Below, piece after piece: positions 1 to 9,382 of a stretch of 64,000 bases of DNA (position 1 is its first letter; the number at the start of each line of letters is the position of its first letter). Source of the stretch: Candidatus Altimarinota bacterium (lineage in GTDB: Bacteria; Patescibacteriota; Gracilibacteria; BD1-5; UBA6164); assembly GCA_028689115.1 (NCBI GenBank), contig JAQTWV010000003.1:1-64000 (forward strand). Reading direction: 5' to 3'. Position numbers and translations under genes: made by a program. A model generated the notes under the pieces. The model saw nothing but the letters and a program-made list of their open reading frames with translations. It was not told where the DNA came from and did not search any database.

Positions 1-116
1 AAAAAAATCACCATTTTAAAAAAATTAAGGGTTGAACTTTTTTTAAATGATGATTATTCCCTTAAAATAAAGGAAAACAGCTTATTAGATTTATCAAAAA
101 TTTTTTTATCTTGATA
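1..116. other. Window edge, no confident gene
   Basis: AT-rich stretch before the tRNA-Arg. One plus frame is open from the edge with TGA read as Gly, but its stop lies inside the tRNA. A minus-strand ATG at 14 could start a gene that leaves the window. Neither can be supported from this sequence alone. Confidence 0.4.
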
Positions 117-191
117 TGGTATCCCCAGCTGGAATCGAACCAGCATCTAGCCCTTAGGAGGGGCTTATTCTATCCATTGAACTATGAGGAC
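117..191 (-). tRNA. tRNA-Arg (anticodon CCT)
   Basis: Cloverleaf on the minus strand. The acceptor stem GTCCTCA pairs with TGGGGAT, the anticodon loop CTCCTAA sits in an AGCCC/GGGCT stem, and the T arm is GCTGG/CCAGC around TTCGATT. The CCA end is encoded (119-117). Anticodon CCT reads AGG, a rare arginine codon here compared with AGA. Confidence 0.95.
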
Positions 192-227
192 AAAAAAAGT
201 GCTTATTTAAAATAAGCACTTTTTTTG
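192..227. terminator. Bidirectional intrinsic terminator
   Basis: Near-perfect inverted repeat: AAAAAAAGTGCTTATTT followed by its complement, with A and T tracts on both sides. It lies just downstream of the HTH gene on the minus strand and directly upstream of the tRNA-Arg. Confidence 0.8.
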
Positions 228-242
228 TTTTTTCAACTATTT

Positions 243-833
243 TTATATTTTAATTAAAAAAATTGTTCCAGCGATAGCAAATAATACAATCAAAGAAATA
301 AGTAATATTAAATTATTTGTTTTTTGATATTTTAATTCAGAAGTTATAGTTTCTTTTTCTGCTTGTAAATCAGAAAGTGTTTGATTTAGACTAGTTTTTG
401 ATTCTTCAAGTAAGAATTGAGATTTTTTAAAATCTATAAGAGATACAGAATTTTTAGCTATTTCTTCTGCTCTTCAAACTCTAATAGATAATTCTCTTAT
501 AACTACATCCTTTTCTTTTATTTCATTTCTTAAATCATCATAAACTTCATCCATTTGGTTTTTTATATTTGATGGAAAATCTACTTCCTTAGAAGTTGAA
601 AAATATGCTTCATTATTATTTGATTTATTACTTGCTTGTTTTTTTTCTACTATAATTTCTTGATTTACCATTCCTCATGAAATCAAGTTTTCAAGATCAG
701 ACAATTTAATATAAACTACTTTTCCATCCTTTTTAGATCTAAGTCTTCATGATTTTACATATCTATCTATACTTCTAGTAGATATTCAAAGCATATCCGC
801 AGCTTCTTGTCTAGTGTGTTTATACATGGACAT
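243..833 (-). CDS. HTH protein with C-terminal membrane anchor
   Basis: About 196 residues. Residues 5-50 (HTRQEAADMLGISTRSIDRY, then a basic wing) look like an excisionase/MerR-type helix-turn-helix with the usual YVKSGRL turn. A charged linker and a probable coiled coil follow (about 95-170). The last 25 residues are a single hydrophobic helix ending in LIKI, so the protein is probably tail-anchored with the DNA-binding domain in the cytosol. Two starts are possible, ATG 833 or ATG 827; neither has a Shine-Dalgarno. The upstream region holds two inverted repeats that could be operators. The DNA-binding role is inferred from the motif; the target genes are unknown. Confidence 0.75.
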
Positions 834-878
834 ATATTTACAAAATAATTGTCTACAATGTATACTTTTTATCTAAAT

Positions 879-917
879 AATCAAGTTTTTTTGATTGACA
901 GATATTAAATATTTGTC
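879..917. promoter_or_regulatory. Pair of inverted repeats upstream of the HTH gene
   Basis: AATCAA-gttttt-TTGATT (879-896) is followed directly by GACAGATATT-A-AATATTTGTC (897-917), a 21-base palindrome with one mismatch. Both lie in the HTH gene's upstream region. TTGTCTA occurs at 850-856 and again at 913-919. These are plausible binding sites for the HTH protein itself; this is inference. Confidence 0.35.
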
Positions 918-924
918 TAAAATA

Positions 925-950
925 AAGAAGTAAGATAAATCTTACTTCTT
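925..950. terminator. Hairpin at the 3' end of glyA
   Basis: AAGAAGTAAGAT-aa-ATCTTACTTCTT is a perfect 12-base stem that contains the glyA stop codon. The T tract after it is weak on the minus strand, so termination efficiency is uncertain. Confidence 0.5.
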
Positions 951-2177
951 GTATATTGGAAAATTTTTACATAAATTTAATATTTCATTTTTTAATTCTT
1001 TCAATTTATTTTCATCATCTTTATTTATTATAGCTTCTTTAAAAACTTTTGCTATAACTTTCATTTCTGATTCTTTCATTCATCTAGTTGTAACAGCAGG
1101 AGTTCAAATTCTAATTCAACTTGGATCAAGAGCTTTTCTAGTATCATAAGGAACCATATTTTTATTTGTAGATAATCAAACTCTTTCTAGTGCTAACTCT
1201 GCTTCTTTTCATGTAACTCAAAAACTAGAAAAAACATCTATTAAAATCAAATGATTATCTGTTCAATTTGAAACGACTTTAAAATCATAATTCATCAGTT
1301 CACTTGCTAATACTTTTGCATTTTTTACAACTTGTTTTGCATATTCGCTAAATTCAGGTTTTAATGCTTCCGCAAAAGCTACAGCTTTTGCTGCAATTAA
1401 GTGTTCATGTGGTCATCATTGTACTCATGGAAAAACCGCTCTAGCAATTGCTGGACCAAATTTTTCTTTACTCATAATTATAGCTCATCTTGGTCCTCTA
1501 AGTGTTTTATGTGTTGTTGTTGTAACTATATCACAATAAGGAATTGGATTTTCTAAAACTCCTCCAGCTACAAGTCAAGCGATATGAGCAATATCTGCCA
1601 TTAAAACTGCTCAAACTTTATCAGCTATTTCCCTAAATCTTTTCCAATCTAAATTTCTAGGATAAGCAGAAAAACCTGCAATTATCATCTTTGGTTTGTT
1701 TTCAACAGCTAATCTTTCAACTTCATCCATGTCAATCAACATAGTTTCACTATCAAGAGTATATGGAATTATATCATAAAGAAGTCCTGAAAAATTTAAT
1801 GGATGACCATGACTAAGGTGTCAACCTTGATCTAAACTTAATCATAGAACCTTATCTCATGGATTTAAAACAGCTATATATACAGCTAAATTAGCCGGAC
1901 TTCAACTTAAAGGTTGTACATTTACATATTCAGCTCAAAATAATTCCTTGCATCTTGAAATTGCTAGATTTTCAATTTGATCTATATATTCTTGTCATGC
2001 ATAATATCTTTTTCAAGGATATCATTCACTGTATTTATTTGTAAGAATGCTTCATGCAGCTTCCATAACATCTAAACTAGTATAATTTTCTGAAGCAATT
2101 AATTCTATTTCAGTTTCTTGTCTATGTGCTTCTTTTTGTATAAGGTCAAAAAGAATTTTATCATTTTTTTCTAACAT
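942..2177 (-). CDS. glyA: Serine hydroxymethyltransferase
   Basis: PLP enzyme that interconverts serine and glycine with tetrahydrofolate, supplying one-carbon units in the cytosol. The 411-residue product has the usual length and collinear family motifs: [17 protein letters not shown] near the N-terminus, the YAGQEYID and [15 protein letters not shown] regions, and the PLP-lysine motif [14 protein letters not shown]. Many conserved glycines (for example in the SGSPAN and GGPHEH regions) are TGA codons. It starts at ATG 2177 without a Shine-Dalgarno; the leader contains an AAGTAAA/TTTACTT hairpin. Its own terminator-like hairpin and the ctpA terminator upstream suggest a single-gene transcript. 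Confidence 0.97.
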
Positions 2178-2301
2178 TTTTATATTATTAAGTAAGTAAA
2201 ATTTATAAATATTTACTTTATAAAAACAATTAACTTAAGTGTAAATCTATAATTCATAATATTAAATTAGAATTTAATATATAATTTATAATGAAAAAAA
2301 T

Positions 2302-2330
2302 AAAAAAAGCTACAAAATGTAGCTTTTTTA
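2302..2330. terminator. Intrinsic terminator after ctpA
   Basis: AAAAAAAGCTACA-aaa-TGTAGCTTTTTT stem with T tracts on both strands, ten bases beyond the ctpA stop and upstream of glyA. Confidence 0.85.
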
Positions 2331-2339
2331 TGTTAAAAA

Positions 2340-3602
2340 TTATTTTTTCTCATTGTAATTATCAATAGTTAGTTTTAAAGCTTTGTTTTCTACAAAAGAA
2401 TTAAGTATTTTTTTAGCTTCTTCCTTTTGTCTATCATAAGTATTTTTATAATCTTCCTCTGTAAAACTTACTTCTATGTCTGGATTTATTCATTGCTCAT
2501 CTATATTTACTCATTTTGGAGTAAACCATTTTGCTACTGTCAATTTAACCATACTTCCATCATTTAATTCAAATGGCTTTTGAACTGATCCTTTTCAATA
2601 AGTTTTCTTTCAAACTATAATTGCTTTATTATAATCTTTTAATGCTCCAGCTGTAATCTCAGATGCACTAGCAGAATTTTCATTTACTAAAACAACTATT
2701 TTTCAAGCATATATATTTCAATCATTATTACTATTATAAACTTCATTCATTTTTTCATCTCTATATTTTGTAACAACTACAACTTCTCATTTTTCTATAA
2801 AATCACTTAGTATTTCAACTGCACTTATTAAATATCCTCATCAGTTGTCTCTTAAATCAATAATTAATCAAGATGTATCTTTTAGCTCAGTTAAAGCCTT
2901 TTTTAACTCATGAGAAGTTTCTTCTCAAAACATATTTATAGAAACGTATGCTGTATTATTATCAAATAATTCATAATCAACAGATGGAATTTTTATTTTT
3001 TCTCTAATAACATCTTTTGCAATTATACTTTTTTCTCACTCTCTTAATATTTCAAGTTTAACAGGTGTTCAAGCTGGTCATTTTATATTATTAACAGCTT
3101 CTGGTAGAGTTAATCATTGTAAACTAATTCAATTTGCTGAAATAATTATATCACCTGATCTTAAATCAAATTTTTTAGCAGGAGAACCTTTAATTATCCT
3201 ATCAATTCAAACTCAAAGTGGATTTATATCAACAATTGCTCAAATTCATTCAAAATCTCATGAAAGAGTTTCATTAAAACTTTTATTTTCTTCTGAGTTA
3301 AAATATGTTGAATGTTTATCTCATAATCAATTTACTAATCAGTAAATTGATGATTCTAAAAGTTTATTATTATTAATAGAATTTACATCAAAATATTCAT
3401 TTTTAATGATATCATATATTCACCAATATTTTGATAAATTTAAATTATCATTTTTACCATATATACCGTAAATATTATTACTTTTTAACAATTCATTATT
3501 TAAAACTTTGTCTATTTGTAGAGTAGAAACAACTCATAAAGTAAAACTTGTTAAAAATATTATAATAAATAGTCAAAAATTACTTTTATTTTTATTTTCC
3601 AT
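2340..3602 (-). CDS. ctpA: C-terminal processing peptidase (S41, CtpA/Prc)
   Basis: Membrane-anchored serine protease that trims or degrades exported proteins. The 420-residue product has an N-terminal hydrophobic segment (about residues 8-28), a PDZ region (GSPAKKFDLRSGDII and GLTLPEAVNNIKG) and an S41 core. The nucleophile motif is NENSASASE and the general-base lysine motif is TYGKGSVQ, matching the Ser-Lys dyad of this family. The LIIDLRDNGGGYL strand is also typical. It is a single-gene unit between a long AT-rich region and its own terminator. Several motif glycines, including those of DNGGG, are TGA. Confidence 0.95.
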
Positions 3603-3949
3603 AATTTTTTATCATTCTTAGTGTTAAAATATTTAATTTAGTAAATAATAATTTTTATCACAAAAAAGACAAGTCAATAATTTTTTTTATTAATTGTTAA
3701 AAAAATGTTACAAATTATAAAATAGCTATAAATAGCAATTAAATAATCTATATTATTTTAAATTAATTACTTGATAAAATAAAAATAGCATATTTAAAGC
3801 ATTTTAACATTTTAACATTACCAATTAATATTAATAATATATATAAATAAATATAAAAAAATATATATAACACAAAGTAATTCACATTTTTGATTTTATT
3901 TTTATTTTATGATATTATATATTATATATATTTAAATAATTTATAAAAT
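3603..3949. other. AT-rich divergent intergenic region
   Basis: No gene is visible. The stretch separates ctpA (minus) from the plus-strand train and must carry both promoters. It contains a short direct repeat of TTTTAACATT and runs of alternating TA. The only well-formed promoter is the plus-strand one at 3890-3918. Confidence 0.6.
3890..3918 (+). promoter_or_regulatory. Sigma70-type promoter for the 3950 operon
   Basis: TTGATT (3890-3895), a 17-base spacer and TATTAT (3913-3918). The predicted start of transcription is about 25 bases before ATG 3950. Confidence 0.6.
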
Positions 3950-4261
3950 ATGATTTTTGAATATTTGAAAAAACAACATAAGATTAAAGAAAAAATTAAA
4001 TTAACAAAGATTATGATTATTAATTTACAAATTCCAGAAGATCAAAAAAGTCTTTATATTCAGGCTTTAGATATATTGGATGAAAATTGAATTGATAGAA
4101 TTTATGATAGTTTAGTTATTTTTATAAAAGATATTGAAATAAAAGAACTTGATCAAATTCAAAAAAATAATTTTACAGTTATTGCATGAATGAGAAAAAA
4201 AGAAGCAGAAGAAAGAAAAAAAGAGATAAATTCATTTTCATTTTTAATTAATAATATATAG
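3950..4261 (+). CDS. Small protein of unknown function
   Basis: 103 residues, or 82 if the internal ATG at 4013 is used. The sequence is charged, and the C-terminal end is rich in Lys/Glu (RKKEAEERKKE) and probably helical. No signal peptide or membrane helix is seen, and I do not recognise the family. It is the first gene after the promoter at 3890-3918 and is followed three bases later by another small gene, so it is probably cotranscribed with the next genes. Confidence 0.6.
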
Positions 4262-4264
4262 ATT

Positions 4265-4516
4265 ATGAATAATATAGAAAATTTAAAAAATCTAGATTCT
4301 TCAATGAATATAGATTCAAGATTAAATAATTTATGAGAAAATTTAAATTCAATTAATGAATTGAAAATAATTAATATTTGCGAAAAAGCAGATAAAAATG
4401 ATATTTCAAAACAATGTTTTAGTTTAAATAATATTTTTTGAGAAGAATTATCTAAAAAATGAATTAATTTTAAACAAGCATTAAATAAATTAGAAAATCC
4501 AATTTGAATAAGTTAA
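4265..4516 (+). CDS. Small Asn-rich protein of unknown function
   Basis: 83 residues, rich in Asn, Leu and Ile, with two cysteines (in NICEKADK and SKQCFSLN). TGA codons are read as Gly at four places. It has no recognised domain, signal peptide or membrane segment. It is placed three bases after the previous gene and twenty before the next, so it is probably part of the same transcript. Confidence 0.55.
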
Positions 4517-4535
4517 TTTAGTTTTATATTTTATT

Positions 4536-5900
4536 ATGGCAAATTACAAAATATCAGTATCGAAAGATGGTAAAAAATACAATATCGTCTTTAAAGCAGA
4601 TAATGAATCTGCTGCTAGAGAAAGAGTTCATAAAGAATGATACTCTATTTTGTCTTTGCAAGAAATTTTTGATAAAAATGAAATTTGAGAAACTTTTATA
4701 TTTGAATGATATAAATGATGAGAATATAAACATGGTAAAATTGCGTGAACAGATATTTTTAAATCATATGTAAAATTAAGAAAAGATTTAGAATATGATG
4801 TTGTTTTACTTTATTCTGAAGAAGATGAATTATCAACTATAGAGAAAAAAAATAAAATAATAGAAGAGTTAAAAGAAGAATATAATCTATATTACAGTAA
4901 TTGAAAAAAAGAAAAAATAGATGATTTAAGAGATAAATTATTAAAAGATAAAAATAAAAATTGAAAATTAAATAATTTTTATTTGAAAAAAGAATTAGAT
5001 GATGTGAGTTTTTTGCTTGAAAAAGTAATTACTAAACTTGAAGATATGATTTCTTGAAATTATTTTGTAGAAATTGATTCAATTAAAAAAGAAAAATTAA
5101 AAATAATTTACAATGAAATTATTAAATTAAAAAAAACTACAAATATATCAAAACTTAGAGAAATTTGAGAGTTGGCGCTTTTAAAAATTTGAAAAATAGA
5201 ATTAGATGAATTAGAGAAAACTAAAAGTAAAGAAAATAGAGATTTATTAAACGATACAAATAAGTTATTAAAAAAAATATGAAGTAAAGATCAATTTATA
5301 GAACATGATAAAGATTTAGTTTATCAATTTAATGCGATAATAAATAGAATTAAAGAAATATTTAAAGATAATAATGATGAGGTAAAAAAGGACGAAATTG
5401 ATAAAGAATCACATTCATATATAAAAAATTTATTATATTTATCTAAATATAGAGATTATTATAAGGAAAATACAAAGTTAATTATAAAAAATTATTTTAA
5501 GTTTTTTAGTAATAAAGAGTTAAAAGAAAATCTTTTTTTGACAAGAAGTGTAATAAAACAAAATATAATTTTGTTAAAATCAAAAGAAAAATGAGTAAGT
5601 ATTTCATATACATATATAAAAAAGTGATTTAATAAGCTAATAGAAACTTTTTTATGATATTTTAGATATATAAATAATTATATATTTTGAATAATAATAA
5701 TGTATACTATTGTTTTTCTAATTTATATAAATTATTTACAAGTTTTAGGTATAAAAGATTATAATTATAATTGAATTTTTTATTTTATAATTATATTATT
5801 AATTTATTTATTAATATATATTTCTAGAAATATATTAATTCTAGCAACAAATTTTGTAATTTTAATTTTTATTATTATATTTGGAGTAATTAATTTTTAA
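4536..5900 (+). CDS. Coiled-coil membrane protein with GspF-N-like start
   Basis: 454 residues. The first 50 (ANYKISVSKDGKKYNIVFKA, then DNESAARERVHKEGYSILSL) resemble the small N-terminal domain of GspF/PilC inner-membrane proteins, where a similar ADS-x-x-A-x-x-x-L/V-x-x-x-G pattern occurs. There is no GspF core. Instead there is a long charged, probably coiled-coil region (about 90-380) and two to three C-terminal membrane helices (about 390-454). The GspF-N resemblance is my inference from pattern. It sits in an operon with small unknown genes and a membrane protein, upstream of pepA. Confidence 0.65.
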
Positions 5901-5932
5901 TTTTAAAATTAAAATGAGATTACTCCTTTTTC
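5883..5932 (+). promoter_or_regulatory. Hairpin with T tract spanning the next start codon
   Basis: GGAGTAAT (5883-5890) pairs with ATTACTCC (5919-5926), an inner AATTTT/AAAATT stem extends it, and TTTTTCTT follows. The start ATG at 5914 lies inside the hairpin. It looks like an intrinsic terminator that also hides a start codon. Confidence 0.5.
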
Positions 5933-6549
5933 TTATATCATTTTTATTCTCATTCATATTTTATAATTTTCATTTATTATCAAAATGAAAAAATATTTTT
6001 TGAGATTCTACATTTTATGACTTAAAAATAAATAGTATTTCTTGAAATTTAATAATAGAAACGGTAAGTTTTCTACTTATTTGAATACTTTTTATTATGT
6101 ATTTTACTACATACAAAGCAGTAAGTTGAAAAGTAAATTATAATAAATTATATTATATATTATTCTATTTTTTATTACTTATACCTTTTTATTTTCATTT
6201 ATTTGATTTTAATAATACAGTTTTTATATTTTTGGTAATTTTTATTTTTGGAGATATAGTTTTTAATTATATTTCAAACATTAAATATTTTTCAAAGGAA
6301 AAACTTAAATTAAGATACTTTTGATTAATACTTAATTATCTTGTGTTTTTACCATCAATTTTTTATATTTTTATTGTAGATTTTTCCTACTATCTATGAT
6401 TAATAGTTATTTATAGTATTATATTTAATTTTAATATACATAGAAAATATTCAAATTATATATCTTTATTTTTGTCTATAATTGGTATTATATCATCTAT
6501 TTATTTTTTATTTTTGAAAATAAAAGAATTTTATATAGTATTGTTTTAA
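5914..6549 (+). CDS. Polytopic membrane protein of unknown function
   Basis: 211 residues, very hydrophobic, with about six predicted membrane helices and few charged residues outside short loops. No family is recognised. Its start codon is buried in a terminator-like hairpin shared with the end of the upstream gene, suggesting attenuated or coupled expression. The next gene, pepA, begins 21 bases after its stop. Confidence 0.6.
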
Positions 6550-6570
6550 TTTAATTTATTAATTATTTTT

Positions 6571-7977
6571 ATGGTAGATTTTAAATATGATTTTAGTGAA
6601 ATAAAAAATTCAAATTTAGTTTTTTTTGTTGAAAAAATAGATGATTTAAGATTATTAAAACCTCTTAAGTTAAATAAGAAAATATCTGATAAAATAAAAG
6701 AAATTATTGAAAAAAATGAAAATAAAGTAGTTGATTTTTATATATGAGAAGAAAATTTTGAAAAATTATTTATTATATTTTTTAGTAGTGAAAGCAAAAA
6801 AGATATAAATTATTTTTTATGAGAAGAATTTCCGAAACTACCATCAAAACTAACTATTTTAACAAATAGTGATAAAAATATTAACATTTTGTTAAATAAT
6901 TGTTTATTATCTAGGTATAAATATCAAGAATATAAGAGTAAAAAAGAAAAAGATGAAATTATTTTTATAATAGATCAAAAAAATAAAGATATCTTTAAAC
7001 AAAGATTATCTACAATAAAAAATATAGTATTAGCTCGTGATTTAGGATTTAAACCATCAAATGACTTATATCCTGAAACTTTTGCAAAAATAATTAAAGA
7101 AACAAAATTTAAAAACTCAAAAGTTAAAATTTTCGATTTTAAAGCTATAGAAAAAAAATGACTAGGATTATTATCAGCTGTTGGTAAATGAAGTATTAAA
7201 AAGCCATATATGGTTATTATAGAAAGGATTATTGACAAGTCATTACCAACAATTTGACTAGTTTGAAAAGGTATTACTTTTGATACTGGTTGAATTCAAG
7301 TAAAACCAGGTGATCATATGTATGAAATGAAATGAGATATGTGTTGAGCTGCTGCAACATTTGCTACTATGAAGGAATTAGATGAAGCAGATTTAAGTGT
7401 AAATATTATAGCTTGTATGGTTTTGGCTGAAAATCATATATCATGAGAATCATATAAACCAAGTGATATAATGACTTCTTATTCTTGAAAAACAGTAGAT
7501 ATTATTCATACTGATGCAGAATGAAGACTTGTTTTAGCAGATGGAGTTAGTTATATTAGTAAAAATTATAAATTAAATAATATAATTACAATAGCAACTC
7601 TAACTTGAGCTTGTATGGTAGCTCTAGGTTATAGATATGCTTGAATAATGTGAAATGATGAAGAAATGATTTCTAAATTTTTAGAATATTCTAAAAATAA
7701 CTTTGAAAAATATAATAGACTTCCATTTGATGATTATTTTATAGAAAAAACTAAATCAAAGATTGCAGACTTAGAAAACTTAAATAGATGAGTTTTTGCT
7801 GGATCTACAATGTGAGCTGCATTTTTGTCAAACTTTGTCTTAAATGGAGAAAAATATACTCACTTAGATATAGCTGGAACCGCTTTAAATTCACTAGAAC
7901 CATATGGCTATGCAAATCTATGAATGACATGATTTTGAGTAGACAGTTTGTCTAGTATCTTTAAAGAATTAAAATAA
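6571..7977 (+). CDS. pepA: Leucyl aminopeptidase (M17)
   Basis: Cytosolic metallo-aminopeptidase that removes N-terminal residues from peptides. The C-terminal half of the 468-residue product holds the catalytic core: VGKGITFDTGGIQVKP with the metal and active-site Lys/Asp, MKWDMCGAA, and HTDAEGRLVLADG with the second metal-binding Asp/Glu and catalytic Arg. The N-terminal domain (1-170) is divergent, as is usual in this family. TGA encodes the Gly of DAEGRL and several others. It starts at ATG 6571 with no Shine-Dalgarno. A weak GTCTC/GAGAC hairpin follows the stop. Confidence 0.95.
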
Positions 7978-8018
7978 ATAAGTCTCTCCTAGATTTACTT
8001 ATATCTGAGACAAAAAAT

Positions 8019-8717
8019 ATGAAGATATTTAAATTTTTTCTAGATTTAATTGCTCCTAAAAAGTGTTACTCTTGTAATAAAGAGTGACACTTTATTTGTG
8101 AAAAATGCTTTAAACTTGAATATGATTTTGAAGAAATATGTTATGTTTGTAAGTGAAAATCAAAGAAATTTGAAATACATGAACCTTGTAAAAAAGACAT
8201 ATATTATGATAAAGTTATTATTTTAAAACATTATAGAAGTAATTTAATTTCAAAATTAATAAAAGATGCTAAATTTTATAATAAGAAAGAAATTTTAGAA
8301 GAAGTTTCATATTTTTTGTATGACAAATTTTTATTAAATGAAAAAATTATAAAACTAGAAGATTATATAATTATTTCAACGCCAAGTCATTTTTTGAGAG
8401 GGTTAAAAAGATGATACAATACTAGTGATTTATTATGTAGAGAATTTTCAAAAATTAGCACTATAAATTATAAAAATAATGTTTTATTTAAGATTAAAAA
8501 TACTAAACAACAGTCAAAAATGACAAGAAAAAATAGACTTATAAACCTGCAAAATTCTTTTAAAATTAACAAAAAATATATTGATATTATAAAAGATAAA
8601 AATGCCATTATAATAGATGATGTTATATCAACTTGAACAACATTAAATGAATTATCAAATATATTAAAACAAAATTGAGTAAAAAAAATTATAGGACTTA
8701 TAATTGCATCTGATTAA
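8019..8717 (+). CDS. comF: ComF-family phosphoribosyltransferase-like protein
   Basis: 232 residues. The N-terminus has the ComF cysteine pattern (KKCYSCNKEG, ICEKC, CYVCK), probably a zinc ribbon. The C-terminus has the PRPP-loop signature AIIIDDVISTGTTLNEL of type I phosphoribosyltransferases. ComF proteins act with ComFA in DNA uptake in naturally transformable bacteria, but the fold is also found in species without known competence. A type IV pilus assembly operon lies further downstream, which fits a DNA-uptake role. No comFA is seen in the window. Confidence 0.9.
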
Positions 8718-8759
8718 TTTTTATGTTAAAATATAATAAATATATTTTTATTTATAAAA

Positions 8760-9314
8760 ATGCCACTTGATAAACAAAAAAATACTTTTTCAAAAAATAT
8801 AACATCATCTTTTAGACAAGAGTCAGTAAAGGATAGAGTTTTTGATGTATTAAATATTGAACCATGTCCAAATTGTGGTAGAGATATGATTAACTGAAAA
8901 TGCATTGATTCAAAAATATGTTGATATTGACATTGAGAAGATTATTTAGCTGATAAAGAAGAAAAAAGACTTATAAAATCATTAGATATGATGTGAAATT
9001 GAGAAAAGTATGAATTAACAACTTTAACTTGAGAAAAATTTTTCTTTTTTGATTTTTATTGAAGAATAAAGAAAAGAAATGCTATACTTGAATTAGAAGT
9101 TAAGTGAAAAAGATATAAAGTTGAAGTTTCTTATGAAATATTAATTAAAGACGAAGTAAAAAATATAGCTTCAATTTCAATTATATGAGATATAAAAACT
9201 CAGGAAAAAAATAAAAGATGGAAAAAATTTTATTTTGATTATAGTGAAATGAAAAAATATATTTTTTCAGTATTAAGTGATTATAGGTTCAATAAATTTT
9301 TATGAGAAGAATAA
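8760..9314 (+). CDS. Zinc-motif protein of unknown function
   Basis: 184 residues. Residues about 38-63 contain CPNCG-x5-GKC-x5-CGYCG, a pattern for a four-to-five cysteine zinc site. The rest is charged, with a mixed strand pattern and no membrane helix. TGA codons encode Gly within the metal site. The family is not recognised. It sits between comF and uvrA, and a hairpin terminator follows, so it may close the first operon. Confidence 0.65.
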
Positions 9315-9355
9315 AATTTAAAAAACTTGCTAATAAAAAAAAATGCTTAGAATTA

Positions 9356-9382
9356 AAAGTTAGTATTTACTAACTTTTTTTT
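9356..9382 (+). terminator. Intrinsic terminator abutting uvrA
   Basis: AAAGTTAGTA-tt-TACTAACTTT (9356-9377) followed by T's that run to 9382. The uvrA ATG is the very next base. Confidence 0.75.

Noticed and set aside
1-150. Open plus frame from the left edge
   Set aside because: Its stop is inside the tRNA-Arg and the sequence shows no recognisable protein.
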